DNA from: Ischnura elegans
Taxonomy: Eukaryota; Arthropoda; Insecta; Odonata; Coenagrionidae
Length of the DNA stretch: 64,000 nt
Direction: 5' to 3'
Assembly: GCF_921293095.1 (NCBI RefSeq)
Contig: NC_060258.1
Coordinates: 4,774,001 to 4,838,000 of the forward strand
Made by a program: the position numbers and the translations under genes. The notes beneath the pieces are model-generated. The model did not search any database. It had not been told where the DNA came from and saw only the letters and a program-made list of their open reading frames with translations. Shown here in pieces: positions 42,101-48,436 of this stretch (positions are counted from its first letter, which is position 1; the number at the start of each line of letters is the position of its first letter).

Positions 42101-44744
42101 AATTTAGTGTCAAGCAAGGAAGTTGTGTTCCCAATGATTCAACAGTAATTCTACAGCATGAAATGCTGAACCTCACATTACAAAGCCAAGAAATTTAAAC
42201 ATTAATACCTCACTGGAAACACTCAAATGAATGTGCCAAACGCACAGACCAAATTCCCCAGACATTGAATCATCTGATTATTATTTGTTGCATTCAATAT
42301 TACATGGTCTGGCAGATCAGCAGTTGCACTCAAATGAATACATTGAAAAATGGCTTCATTCATGCCTAACCTCAAAAGATGAACACTTAAACTATTCCAG
42401 TATTCAATCTCTGCCACAATGATGGGGAAAAACTGCAGCTAGCAATGGACAACATCCTTCCTTTTACACCACACCCATAAGATATTCTAATAGCTACATT
42501 TCTATCATAGGGTGGGCAGATCCTTACTAATAAACCACAATTATAAGTTATTGATCACATCAACCATTAAAATACAAAATAAATACACATCATGAACTAA
42601 ATCTTTAACTCTACAGTTACGTGAAACAGTTTATCACCACAGTTACTTGCGTAAGCTCAAATGTATTCCAAAAAGATCAGCAAAAAACATTAATTATTTC
42701 TTATGCACTAAGAAAATATCTCTGTCAACACACTCCAAACTTATTGCACATAGTTGATCCACAGATTAAAACAGCAACCCATTCCAAATATCACGCAATT
42801 AGTGCAAAAAAATGTTATCAAAACAAATAAAAAGAGGTTTCAAGAGAATTGACATCAAAATAGATTGTAAGAATGAAGCTACTCTGAGCATGAATTCATA
42901 ACCCTTCTTTATGTCGATAGCCCCAAAAAAATTAAGAATGCAATAACCTTCCCCGGCATGCATATCATAAAAAGAATTATCACAGGTTTTCCCTGGGTAT
43001 AGATTCATTAAAGGTTACATGGGAATTCCACTGGGTCAGGTTCTCCAACTCTATCTTACAACCAGCCAAAGTTTTGATGTACAAGTTGTCCATCTTCATC
43101 AGGGCACCTGGACAATTCGTCAAAATAGAAATGTCGGCCATGATGGAGTAGGAGAATCTGAGAATTCTTGAGCATGCCATATTCTTTGCAAAGATTTCGA
43201 AGACTGTTATGAAGGATAAGCATCTGAGTACCTCAAAATGTATTTCCTAACACAGGAAACCTATGAACATATTTATGCTAAGGTCATATTTAAACTTGCT
43301 AACCATAAAATTTGTAGAAAACTTACAAGTTTTATAATGTATTTTTTAGAAACAAAATAGTTTATCCAAAAGATTGTGTAAAAAAACGGTTTTTAGAGGC
43401 ACAAATGCGAATAATTTTAACAAAGCCACTAACAGAAATGGTTTTAGCCAAATATGCTGTGATTAAAAAAATCAAAGTTGATGCAAATATGAAAATTATA
43501 TTCCAATATTGGAAAATAGTTCATAAAAACTAACTTAACAAATACAGAAAAGATATACCACATCAAATTTCCTAATTTTATTTCAAATTTTACATTTTTG
43601 ATGAAAATGTTTTCTGTGTTAATTTTTCCGGACTTTCACTATTTTAAATTATACATAACCATAGCCTCATGAGATCGTAGTTAAAGGTGAGGAAGATGCT
43701 CCGACCAAAAGAAAGATATTATGTTTACGTGTACATGTGACTTTATATGACAACGCATTGACAAACTATTTTCTGGGTAATTCACAGGTTTAATTATTTT
43801 ATTTTATTATCATAATTTCTGGTTCTCTGACACTTCAATCTTTAGCAGCAAATCGTCAGGGATTTTATTTGTTCACTTTAACATGCTCCGATTACCTAAT
43901 CAAATACTTAAAAATGTAGCGTGGTATAGCGCAGTGGGTAGATTGCCTTTTTGAGTTGATAAATAGTGAGTTTGAATGCCATTCTTTCCTGGATATCGTA
44001 GTTTAGCACACACTTAATTTCACTAGAAGACAAAATGTCTTCAATCGTCGCCATTGTAACACCAACAGCAACATTAATAGGACCTTGCCAACGATTGACG
44101 GATAGGGAAAAACCATTAACGGGAAGTTGGACTTGTTACACTTTACCGTAAACCGATTCGCAAAATGTATCTTTCTTGATTCCTACTGTTGTCGACATAA
44201 ACCAAAGAGTTTCACCTTTCACTCTGCAATACTTGTACTACACCAGTCTTCAAATAAGAAATTCCGATAAGTACTCACCCTGATGCAACTTTTTCTAAGA
44301 ACTGCGTCTGATTTGAAACAAATCTTCTTGAAAACACTGAATTCCGTAAGTTTCTTCAAACACGGTGGACACATGGTAGTGGGCAGGCCATCTCCCACAG
44401 CAATCTGAGGTATTAATAAACAACTTGAACATCAACAGTTTGGAATTAAATCATAAAATGAAGTAAGCACCATTGTCATAAAATCGAACACACTTACACG
44501 TAAACCGACAAAATCATGTAAGGCATTATTCACAGTTATTTTGTTACATTTGAAGTGAATTTGATGTGCTACTTACTTGTAAACCAACTAAATCATATAG
44601 GGCATCCTTTACAGTTATTTTGCATGCTACATTCGAAGTGAATATGCTGTAATAACAATCATGATTTTTCCTACAAAGTCTGCAAAGGTCTATTTCTGGA
44701 TTCCTATCTGAAGATTCCGTGAAAATCCCGATGGTACGACTCAT
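8133..44744 (-). CDS. ZAD-C2H2 zinc-finger protein, spliced over 36 kb
   Basis: A minus-strand gene assembled by eye from ten exons: 44744-44577, 44404-44279, 40967-40800, 39791-39675, 35506-35372, 33873-33748, 30700-30533, 19999-19841, 11655-11583 and 9154-8133. Reading frames join cleanly and would give roughly 750 residues. The first two exons form a ZAD domain (CxxC in each half), which in arthropods mediates dimerisation. The middle exons are acidic and low-complexity. The last exon holds C2H2 fingers joined by HTKEKP linkers. The expected role is a nuclear DNA-binding regulator; its targets are unknown. Exons 2-8 are multiples of three in phase 0, so skipping any of them keeps the frame. 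The exon between ZAD and 40967 may not be complete, and unseen exons are possible. The introns are full of mobile elements. Shares a divergent start region with the ZAD gene at 45787. Confidence 0.7.
10234..11171 (+). mobile_element. Mariner-type element, internally deleted
   Basis: Bounded by TA on both sides. The ends carry inverted repeats sharing TATCCAGAAGTAG and GGACTGATTTTTTT; the left end has a few extra bases (CAGGGTGG against CAGG). It is about 938 bp, shorter than a full mariner of about 1.3 kb, because the middle of the transposase is missing. It sits in the intron between exons 9 and 10 of the zinc-finger gene. Confidence 0.8.
10430..11104 (+). pseudogene. Mariner transposase remnant
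   Basis: Starts MDKNLEQRYAIKFCCKIRKS and shows the mariner paired helix-turn-helix region with a WHKLFRDGRE segment and the AGRPSTS linker. It then jumps by deletion to late catalytic sequence. The late part contains HHDNAPCHDAW (second catalytic Asp region) and PDVAPPNFFLYP, but lies in other frames, with a frameshift after 10790, another near 10890, and a stop at about 11045. It cannot make active transposase. Confidence 0.8.
11302..11370 (+). repeat. tRNA-derived SINE-like fragment
   Basis: Has an A-box-like TTAGTCAAGCGGTTAAG and a B-box-like GGGGATCAAGCT about 45 bases apart, the internal pol III promoter layout of tRNA-derived SINEs. No acceptor stem pairs, so it is not a functional tRNA gene. 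Confidence 0.4.
11583..11655 (-). CDS. Exon 9: short linker exon
   Basis: The acceptor ATTACTTTCAG precedes PTSTENGELIQNQAMDMES, and the donor is CGGG/GTAAGT. It is 73 bases, entering in phase 0 and leaving in phase 1, which matches the single base needed by the last exon. Confidence 0.6.
11656..14273. other. Intron sequence, nothing recognised
   Basis: AT-rich intron of the minus-strand zinc-finger gene. Short reading frames at 11815-12024, 13735-13923 and 13991-14185 have no domain or splice support. Confidence 0.5.
14273..15075. mobile_element. MITE-like element with ~60-bp TIRs
   Basis: The left end starts CAAAGGGTCCAGC and contains AGTGAAAAGTGCCCCCAGAT. The right end, read in reverse complement, gives CAAAGGGTCTAGCC and GATGAAAAGTGCCCCCTGAT. 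The interior is AT-rich and noncoding. It is about 800 bp long. The superfamily was not determined. Confidence 0.6.
15076..18760. other. Intron sequence with one purine-rich block
   Basis: I see no gene here. The stretch at 15555-15657 is strongly G/A-rich on the plus strand (repeated GGGG and GAAGGG runs) and is low-complexity. The rest is AT-rich intron of the zinc-finger gene. Confidence 0.5.
18763..18842 (+). repeat. Pogo/Tigger-like terminal sequence, copy 1
   Basis: Contains GAGAGTGAAAATCACGCATG and ends CGGATAATCGGGAGTCTGCT, which resembles the end of pogo-type MITEs. The same segment recurs in the same orientation at 19735-19797. No matching opposite end was found. Confidence 0.4.
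19735..19797 (+). repeat. Pogo/Tigger-like terminal sequence, copy 2
   Basis: Contains GAGAGTGAAAATCATGCACG and ends CGGATAATAGTGAGACTGCT, a diverged direct copy of 18763-18842. It lies about 45 bases past the donor of acidic exon 8. It is preceded by a GGATCC-rich stretch (19617-19700). Confidence 0.4.
19841..19999 (-). CDS. Exon 8: strongly acidic exon
   Basis: The acceptor GCATTGACAG precedes APEGGAEADVSEGDLPEDQ, and the donor is GTG/GTGAGT. It has 53 codons in phase 0 and is highly acidic (EEYDEEE, DSDEGDD). It has noticeably higher GC than the surrounding intron. On the plus strand the same bases give a spurious proline-rich frame. Confidence 0.6.
20960..21120 (+). repeat. Interspersed repeat end starting GGGTCATTCCATGTCA
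   Basis: The motif GGGTCATTCCA and the following bases look like the terminus of a dispersed DNA element. They share the form GGGNCATTCCA with both ends of the region at 36113-39200. The partner end was not found, and copia is inserted about 250 bp further on. Confidence 0.3.
21360..21364. repeat. Copia target site duplication, left
   Basis: TTAAG immediately before the left LTR, repeated immediately after the right LTR at 25790-25794. Confidence 0.9.
21365..21565 (+). repeat. Copia 5' LTR
   Basis: Runs from TATTGAA to TTCAACA, which are inverted repeats except that the usual TG start is TA here. It contains a perfect 8-bp stem TCGATAGT/ACTATCGA (21389-21414) and an overlapping ATCGATATATCGAT palindrome in the presumed U3. 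It matches the 3' LTR base for base by eye. Confidence 0.93.
21566..21582 (+). promoter_or_regulatory. Primer binding site (initiator Met tRNA half)
   Basis: GGTTATGGACCCAGACT directly abuts the LTR. It closely resembles the copia primer site, GGTTATGGGCCCAG, which pairs with an internal half of initiator tRNA-Met rather than its 3' end. Confidence 0.75.
21688..25572 (+). CDS. Copia Gag-Pol polyprotein
   Basis: A single frame of about 1294 residues. I chose the ATG at 21688 (AAAATGG, strong context) over an in-frame ATG at 21667 in weak context; the frame stays open upstream to about 21652. Domains in order: UBN2-type Gag (1-220); CCHC zinc knuckle CFKCHQRGHLANKC (about 230); aspartic protease with DTGAS (about 278); integrase zinc-binding HHCC (from about 415) and DDE core with HADLCGP (about 473), MSDGG (about 536) and the Glu in AERENR (about 572); reverse transcriptase with FDVKTAFL and YVDD (about 971); RNase H with SDADYAGD (about 1140) and TEAEY (about 1179). 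All key residues are present and there are no frameshifts. Length and order are those of a complete copia. Confidence 0.95.
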   Translation: MDFRANIEKLKGAESWSRWKRQIELFLKHHEVADVVHGGRHPGMLATAASEGEITAHRLAVREYEKADSLAQIILVSSMGDADVELTATCATAEEIWKKLLSVYEQSSGQRVDRLIEKFFSSEKKESEDIAAYVARLQKDFTDLNDELKRLTDAVLPELLLMSRIMSTLPREYFEFKSVWESIPIPDRSINLLIERLRLIEMRLPEKEIDSSAFAVKAESKKGKEETRKCFKCHQRGHLANKCPEQGKKRNKHFSGKGASFLSFLVEGNNVPREAWLADTGASQHMSNNKSYFMDYTPFTKPVNITVGNGEVIKAHGCGTVSVKASIDKNLVSCDIRDVWYVPELGRNLLSVGRTVEKGFKFSADARKCIFKRNGLVKLVGVKTETGLYELKMTVQRPKDSNEVNVTAVDASLQLWHERLCHQSKQHVKKVLKKRGIEVQAKEEFCVGCVMGKQHRDSYKTRDCRPDTVGEIIHADLCGPMETSSFGGSRYFLLLKDDFSSYRRVFFLKTKDMVPHYLEIFLNEADNEGNKIKTFMSDGGLEFNNARVRRILQKKGIKIRMSMPYTPEQNGVAERENRTLVESARSMLHAQNLPKGLWAEAVNTACFVLNRTGPSKVYGKSPLEVWLKKGPVNVEHLKVFGAECYVHVPKQRRRKWDKKSTYARFVGYCDERDGYRCWLPNSKRVIMSRDVLFKPIEVLPNKSEFRISNHPEKRNVDENNTEPHNNQEVGDLESVDDSEVEEEPSEDEEMPQLRPKRQVKQPAYLKDYVMAAESTSPSSFSEAINSEDGDLWKSAMEDEMNSLKENEVWTLVDLPNGKKVINNRWVFRVKTHSANGAVQCYKARLVAKGCTQRLGIDYEETFSPVARFETVRSVLSVAAEERLKLQQFDVKTAFLYGKLKEEVYMQQPQGYEDGTNRVCRLNRSIYGLKQAPRCWNNRLVAFLAKQGMKRSSADHCLFVRNRMDKKLLIVIYVDDGLIAGTDEGEMSEFLEHLKMEFKITMGPLSSFLGMGIQQLSNGSIFVSQGSYTKKVLERFQFADANAVSTPAEPGASGGDDGTEDQPLDASIPYREAVGSLMFLMVATRPDIAYAVSIVSQSLESPSNKDWKNVKRLFRYLRGTADYGLLYKVDSPEQVLHGFSDADYAGDIKTRHSRTGVVCMYSGGAISWFSQKQRSVVLSTTEAEYVAASEAAKELVWLKRLFSEVTCLKDSPKLLVDNMSAVKLANNPEFHKRSKHIDVKYHFVREKCSDGTLNIGHVEGLKQVADILTKPLAGPRFKTLCEMLGLVDAINLTCV
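25589..25789 (+). repeat. Copia 3' LTR
   Basis: 201 bp, the same as the 5' LTR and with the same TA...CA ends. It contains ATTAAA at about 25745-25750 as a possible polyadenylation signal. It is followed by the TTAAG duplication. Confidence 0.93.
25795..26867. other. Intron sequence next to copia
   Basis: No gene seen. At about 25911-25929 it carries one copy of the motif ACTTTTGCAAATGATAGTAC, the end of a Tc1-like repeat family seen elsewhere in the window. Confidence 0.45.
26868..28842. mobile_element. Possible Tc1-like non-autonomous element
   Basis: The left end reads GTACTATCATTTGCAAAAGT, and the right end carries the exact reverse complement, ACTTTTGCAAATGATAGTAC. Further inward the ends still resemble each other (TTGC..CA.AA). 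The roughly 1.97-kb interior has no transposase. A tRNA-like fragment sits inside at 28170. The two ends could also belong to two separate short elements. Confidence 0.45.
28170..28245 (+). repeat. tRNA-derived SINE-like fragment
   Basis: A-box-like GAGTAGCTCAGTGGATCAA and B-box-like CGCGATCAAGTCTC about 45 bases apart. No acceptor stem pairs. It is followed by T-rich sequence. Confidence 0.4.
29285..29670 (+). pseudogene. Decayed repeat-family ORF fragment (KVATEFNVSEY)
   Basis: One frame reads IQILTLSPTLWRRKKVATEF, then NVSEYAML, then LMPGMKDKVSVSKNVHKK. A frameshift near 29525 leads into KRLPLSNLSGLCAAFKF and a GFSKFCPWRPKW motif. I recall this order of motifs (helix-turn-helix-like start, MPGxKDxVSV, VHKxKR, GFSKF) from a protein family present in many copies in insect and cnidarian genomes. 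Its function is unknown to me. Frameshift and stops show it is dead here. Confidence 0.45.
30068..30105. repeat. TA/TG-rich microsatellite
   Basis: An imperfect run of ATGTATATATATGTATATAT units. Confidence 0.6.
30533..30700 (-). CDS. Exon 7: acidic 168-bp module, copy B
   Basis: The acceptor CTCTTTGCAG precedes RVEGEGAVNENLRSSPETKD, and the donor is TTG/GTAAGTT. It has 56 codons in phase 0. It aligns end to end with exon 3: ETKD, the ACS motif, a PVPD motif and the final NL or ML are shared. Equal phase means the two copies could be used together or alternatively. Confidence 0.7.
31430..32424 (+). mobile_element. piggyBac-like element, 5'-truncated
   Basis: Carries a piggyBac-type transposase remnant. 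It ends at CACTGCTTAAGGG followed by TTAA (32425-32428), the piggyBac target tetranucleotide. Its 3' region from about 32040 is paralogous to the short element at 51466-52044. No matching left end was found. Confidence 0.65.
31550..31815 (+). pseudogene. piggyBac transposase C-terminal remnant
   Basis: The frame contains IAFYNATKGGADTLDKMYCR and further on FFRILNISFVNSLV, matching the conserved FYNxTKGGVDTxDxM block and the hydrophobic segment after it in piggyBac transposases. Only this late catalytic part is preserved; the N-terminal half is absent. Confidence 0.75.
33748..33873 (-). CDS. Exon 6: acidic linker exon
   Basis: The acceptor TTTTGTTGCAG precedes PNTLTASQGEKVEAQSRG, and the donor is CAG/GTATGTA. 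It has 42 codons in phase 0. It has no domain and ends in KKEVSPEENAQ. Confidence 0.6.
34971..35280 (+). pseudogene. LINE reverse transcriptase 3' fragment
   Basis: Frames give TAAEKSRLEAFKMCRSRRL, then LIGHLIRCDGLINTIV, then LGQVIKDIKK, the order found at the C-terminus of many non-LTR retrotransposon polymerases (EAFEMW.RRM, LGHIxR, final LADxRE region). Stops and frameshifts interrupt it. The clade was not determined. Confidence 0.6.
35372..35506 (-). CDS. Exon 5: acidic KEE module, copy B
   Basis: The acceptor TTTCCAATAG precedes SDRVTYKCTSVKEEQISDDE, and the donor is CAG/GTAATA. It has 45 codons in phase 0. It is acidic and serine-rich, similar to the exon at 39675-39791. Confidence 0.65.
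36126..36531 (+). repeat. Left cluster of GTTACGTACGGGACA
   Basis: Four exact plus-strand copies at 36126, 36306, 36497 and 36517. The last two are spaced 20 bp apart, two helical turns. Confidence 0.85.
36930..37240. repeat. G/C-run repeat with GGTACC ends
   Basis: Flanked by GGTACCATCAGGGGTACAGC on the left and GCTGCACCATTAGGTACC on the right, which are roughly inverted. The interior has runs of G, CCCTCCCCCAG, and a 17-base C run at 37202. Probably a small nested MITE. Confidence 0.45.
38644..38840. repeat. Right cluster of GTTACGTACGGGACA
   Basis: One minus-strand copy (38644-38658) abuts a plus-strand copy (38659-38673), forming a perfect 30-bp palindrome. A further plus-strand copy follows at 38826. 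Confidence 0.85.
39675..39791 (-). CDS. Exon 4: acidic KEE module, copy A
   Basis: The acceptor TCTTCTAG precedes CHVKEENQDHLSEENNP, and the donor is TTG/GTGAGTT. It has 39 codons in phase 0. It resembles the exon at 35372-35506, which begins with a similar CTSVKEEQISDDEE. VKEE-type acidic motifs are common in linkers of ZAD and KRAB-like zinc-finger proteins and can be sumoylation sites (inference). Confidence 0.65.
40800..40967 (-). CDS. Exon 3: acidic 168-bp module, copy A
   Basis: The acceptor TTTTTCTGCAG precedes codons SFEGGGADDEESEPC, and the donor is TTG/GTAAGTT. It is exactly 56 codons in phase 0. The sequence is acidic with a C-terminal FPVPDCLLP motif. It is paralogous to the exon at 30533-30700, which has the same length and phase, so the gene grew by internal exon duplication. 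Confidence 0.7.
41940..42465 (+). pseudogene. Mariner transposase relic (second family)
   Basis: The first part reads ETLLNDQCHTQEETALCLEL and later HWEFSVKQGSCVPND, corresponding to the second helix-turn-helix and the GxWVPxEL motif of mariner transposases. After a deletion comes NSPDIESSDYYLLHSILHGL with ADQQLHSNEYIEKWLHS and a final SLPQ.WGKTAASNGQ, the C-terminus. The central catalytic part is missing and stops interrupt it. It is of a different mariner type from the copy at 10.2 kb (the C-terminus ends near DGQ). Confidence 0.7.
43918..43992 (+). repeat. tRNA-derived SINE-like fragment
   Basis: A-box-like GGTATAGCGCAGTGGGTAG and B-box-like GAGTTTGAATGCC about 45 bases apart. No acceptor stem pairs. 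Confidence 0.4.
44279..44404 (-). CDS. Exon 2: ZAD second half
   Basis: The acceptor ACCTCAG precedes codons for IAVGDGLPTTMCPPCLKKL, which hold the second CxxC pair of the ZAD. The donor is AGG/GTGAGT. It is 126 bases long, phase 0 at both ends, and aligns along its whole length with exon 2 of the paralogue at 46087-46224. Confidence 0.8.
44498..44564 (-). pseudogene. Tandem partial copy of ZAD exon 1 with its own donor
   Basis: Immediately downstream of exon 1, the sequence repeats the 3' part of that exon. It would translate to KITVNNALHDFVGLR against KITVKDALYDLVGLQ in exon 1, and it is also followed by GTAAGTG. Reading straight through from exon 1 hits a stop just inside the copy, so it can be used only through another splice. 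It may be an unused duplication or an alternative exon end. Confidence 0.6.
44577..44744 (-). CDS. Exon 1: ZAD first half
   Basis: Starts at ATG 44744 in a good context (AACATGAG) and ends at a GTAAGT donor in phase 0 (56 codons). The residues CRLCRKNHDCYYSIF hold the first zinc-binding CxxC pair, and KITVKDALYDLVGLQ is the conserved stretch before the intron. The intron position matches that of the divergent paralogue at 45975. Confidence 0.8.
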
Positions 44745-45786
44745 GTTTTCGATTCAAACTCTTATTCACTTTTTAAATCAGGTTTATCGTCAAAGAAATC
44801 ATCTACTCAGTATTGACAAAGATCACAAATTCCAACAAGGAAACTACATTGACTAAGATGCTGAGTGAAAATAAAATACTTAAGAATGCTCAACGAAAGG
44901 AACACAGAATCCAACAAATGATGAATCGACGGAAAGATATATCACGACTCAATAGTATGGATCGAGAAAATTTTCAACAATTTATGACACATGTTATGTA
45001 GTCTTTGGACAGGCATTCACGACAAAATTAATCCACAACGCCACAACGTTCACTTGTCACATGTATTCAACCTCAGTATAGAACCGATGATTTCTAGTTA
45101 CTATTTTATCCGCCAATAGCACAGCTATAGTGCAGGCCAAACACCCGTGTTTGAAGAGTATTTTCTTTCCATTTCAAAAAATAAAGGACCATTTCATTTA
45201 AAATTCATCAAATTTTCGATAAATTGTAGTGTAAAAATGTTTGGTTAAAAGTTATTCACTCAACTGGCCGAAAACGAAATTAAAGCCCAACTTCGGCGTC
45301 CACAAGGTCAGATTAAATCTCCAGTCTTTAAATATGAGAAAGAGTTCAAAATTCTTTAATGTAGAACTTAAAAAAATAAAAAATATTTTTTTTTAAATGA
45401 TGCAATAAACAAGCACAATATATCACTAACTGTTGGAAATATTTCATTTTTCGATTTTTGGCCTTTTGTATACGTAATCCTCTAGCGGTGCAATACGCAA
45501 ACGAAGTCCAGGTTTGTAAGGTAATCGTTGCTTACCTGGTCAGTTAAGTTTTAGGGCGTCAATGAGCATGAAGTTCGTGTGTGGTATTTGCTGTCTATCT
45601 GTTGAAATGCGATTTATTTTTGACGTCCTATGTAAATGTGAGTTTTTCATGCACTTTTCCTTTATTATTATCAAGTTTTTGCGTTGGCATAAGTCATAGA
45701 AATGAACGTAATGTATTAGAAATTTGTAAATAACTGAGTGCTGTGTGGATGGTTTGTTTGGGGAGTGAACTGGTTTTACAGATAGA
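44745..45786. promoter_or_regulatory. Divergent start region of two ZAD genes
   Basis: The start codons of the minus-strand ZAD gene (44744) and the plus-strand ZAD gene (45787) face away from each other across 1.04 kb, so this stretch must hold both 5' leaders and promoters, perhaps shared. Bases from about 45335 to 45786 recur in decayed form at 48437-48894. No TATA box stands out. Confidence 0.55.
44811..45001 (+). other. Short charged frame, possible stray exon
   Basis: After an acceptor-like TCTACTCAG, an open frame of about 60 codons without an early ATG encodes a lysine-, arginine- and asparagine-rich, probably coiled-coil segment (LTKMLSENKILKNAQRKEHR). It lies in the divergent promoter. 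It could be a fragment of a coding exon or chance; no family is recognised. Confidence 0.2.
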
Positions 45787-46224
45787 ATGAGTTATTGCGT
45801 TGAAAATATGTGTATTACCACTGGGAATTTATCTGAGTCTTCAGAAAGGAATTCTGAGGGTACTCCGTGCAGACGTTGCATGAAGAAAAATGATTATTGT
45901 TACAACATATTCTTTTCAATTGATGGAAGCCATATAACTGGAAAGGATGCCTTAGGCGATTTTGTTGACTTACAAGTAAGTGAGGGTTTTATTGATGTCC
46001 TTAGTTATTGTTTCATTCCGTGGTATGGGCATGTTTCCATAGCAAGTCTGAAATCTCTTGCGCACATGTTTTCATTCCTTTCGTAGGTTGCTGTTGGAGA
46101 TGGCCTGCCTGCCACTATATGCCCACTGTGCTTGAAAAAGCTCATCGAAGTCAATGATTTCAGAAATATTTGTCATGAATCGGACGCAGAACTGACCAAA
46201 TTTTCGTGTAGAAATAACCTCAGG
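45787..46224 (+). CDS. Second ZAD gene, first two exons
   Basis: Exon 1 (45787-45975) begins MSYCVENM, carries CRRCMKKNDYCYNIF with the first CxxC pair, and ends at CAA/GTAAGT in phase 0. Exon 2 (46087-46224) begins VAVGDGLPATICPLCLKKLI with the second CxxC pair, and ends AGG/GTGAGT in phase 0. The intron is only 111 bp. Intron position and phase match the minus-strand paralogue, so the pair arose by inverted duplication. I found no zinc-finger exon downstream within the window: the rest of the gene is beyond recognition, lost, or the ZAD acts alone. Confidence 0.7.
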
Positions 46225-46433
46225 GTGAGTGCATCTTATTTAATTTCATTGGAAGCCTCGTGTAACTTTCAAATAATGTGAAATCATTTACGTAACCAGA
46301 TATTAACTTGTTCGTGTTAACTTACCGTGTAGCCCGGACTTAATCGTTTAAAGTTCATATAGACTGGAATGAAATTTCTGATAAATGTTTGTACTTGTGG
46401 TTTCAACAGATTATAGTAATAACTTGAAAATGT

Positions 46434-46714
46434 AATTAATTGTGTAAACGATTACGAAGTATACGACGGGCAATGTATTTGTTTGCACGGTACTTCAACA
46501 CGTACGCGTTAATGTCTAAAAGTATGAACGCGAGAATGAACGCCAAAATACACCGTGTAACCACACAACTTGTGCGAATGCATGCACAGAAAATAGAACT
46601 TGTTCTTATTTGGTTTATCCATTCGTGCATGTACCATTCTGGTTCACAAAAATTATTCACGAAAACGTACATTATCTCATACCTGTTAATGCATCGTGTA
46701 AACAGGCCTTAATG
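46434..46714. mobile_element. MITE, copy 1 (GTTTACAC ends)
   Basis: The left end has TGTGTAAACGATTACG and the right end CGTGTAAACAGGCCTTAA. The interior matches the element at 47648-47890 at roughly four bases in five over about 180 bp. It is noncoding; the two overlapping frames on opposite strands are artefacts of the repeat. Confidence 0.55.
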
Positions 46715-47647
46715 CTTAGTGTCTGCATCAATGTATTACATGAAAAATTAACTGAAAAGCACTTCTTATTAGAGACCAAAACTTAATGTAGCACTAAATT
46801 TGTTAGTTAACAATATTGAATGTTATGAAAGGACCTCGCCAATGATCGACGGAGCAGTGAAAAAAGTCCAATTTCCCGCATAGTGTTTCCGAATCCTGAC
46901 GAGGCATCAATTAACTCGCAGTTGGTGCCTCAATGGCGACGACCGAAGTCGCTATTTTGGTAGAACCAAGTGTTTACAATTCAATCAGTCATGAAAGTGA
47001 GTAATTTGAATTTACCAATGACCAACTCATAACACATATCAATGAACGTGAAGAATTTTGATGAACATGTTCTTAAATGTATTTCCTTTGCTTCTTACCT
47101 CCTCTTTGCTTTTACAACAGAATAATTCAGCTACAAAAAATATCACATTAGGCATTTCAACATATCGATTTAAATATTTAAAACAAGTTGAGAAAAGTAA
47201 TTTGACACACCTGGCTATTTACTGCACCTGTTTGTTCCTATGTTACAATTTTATATACGAATGCATTTTTTATATTTGCTTTGTAACCTTTTTCGTTTGA
47301 TTTGATAACTCTTTTATTTTCTAACATTATATATGTCAGATGGTTACCAAAAAAATTATGTGCTCGCGTATAAAAATGTTTATTCAAATAATTTTTTGTT
47401 TAATAACGTTTTATGTACATAATATTGGTGCTGTCAAAAATGAAAGTGTGGTTTACATTTATTACTGGGGGAAAATGGGCTCATTCCTATAGGTATGTTA
47501 TTTCTAAGAGATATTTTTGCTGTGAAATACTATTTTTTATGTATTTAGATGTTTTTCCTATGCAAGAGTCCTCATAATTCTCGCAGGGCATATTAAATTC
47601 TGTAGTGCTTTTAAAATCAGTATATGTCGTTGCTTTACCGTTCTTGC

Positions 47648-47890
47648 TTAAAGGTCTGTTTACTCCATGCATTTACCTGTACTAGTTATTATCTAAATAT
47701 ATATACCCATGAATGTAAACAAAAATGCGCTGTGTAACGACACAACTTGTGTGGATGCATGAATAGAAAATAGATCCTGTTCTGATATGGTCAACGCATA
47801 TGTACACATTCCATTCTGGTCTGCTAAAGTCGTTCATACATTCACTCAATAACTTGTATATGTTTATGTGTGGTTTAAACAGGTGTTAAA
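47648..47890. mobile_element. MITE, copy 2 (GTTTACAC family)
   Basis: The left end reads TTAAAGGTCTGTTTAC and the right end GTTTAAACAGGTGTTAA, close to inverted. It shares interior sequence (GTGTAAC.ACACAACTTGTG) with the copy at 46434-46714. The flanking TTAA may be the target site. Confidence 0.55.
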
Positions 47891-48436
47891 AATATGAGGT
47901 GATGAATTTGATTCTCGTGATATATTTTTTTGTCTTCTTTTATGGAAACGATTATTATTTGTACACATAAGTTTTTTTTTGGAATTGGACTCATGGATTA
48001 GAGAATGGGATGTGTTTTATTTTATTGATCCATTTTGTTTAATTAATTTTGAGTACATGGAAAATTGTTTGTTTTTAAATGTGTTACACTCAAAGCTTAG
48101 GTTATTTCCAGAATCATATTTGCGCCCATTTTTTGAGGTTTATTTACTGATGAAATGTGGTTTTTTTATAGATCAGTTTTGTTTATTTTATTTGGAGTAC
48201 ATGAAAAAATAATTGTCGTACAGATTGCAATGAACTACTTGAACGGGAAAGTCTTTTTTCAAGGATATTTTGCGGTATTTAGCAATTTTATTTTAATGAC
48301 CATGTTCGTGGGCTGTTCTAAGTATTAGTGGAGAATGACTTCGTTGAAGGAACAATTAGTTATAGTTCATGTAGCAATCAGTGAGTCCAAGAGATACTTC
48401 ATGGCTTCCACTTGGTCACATTTCATCTATGGTCTT

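Noticed and set aside
42799-43180. Two overlapping minus-strand frames
   Set aside because: They are in different frames, contain no known motif and show no splice borders.
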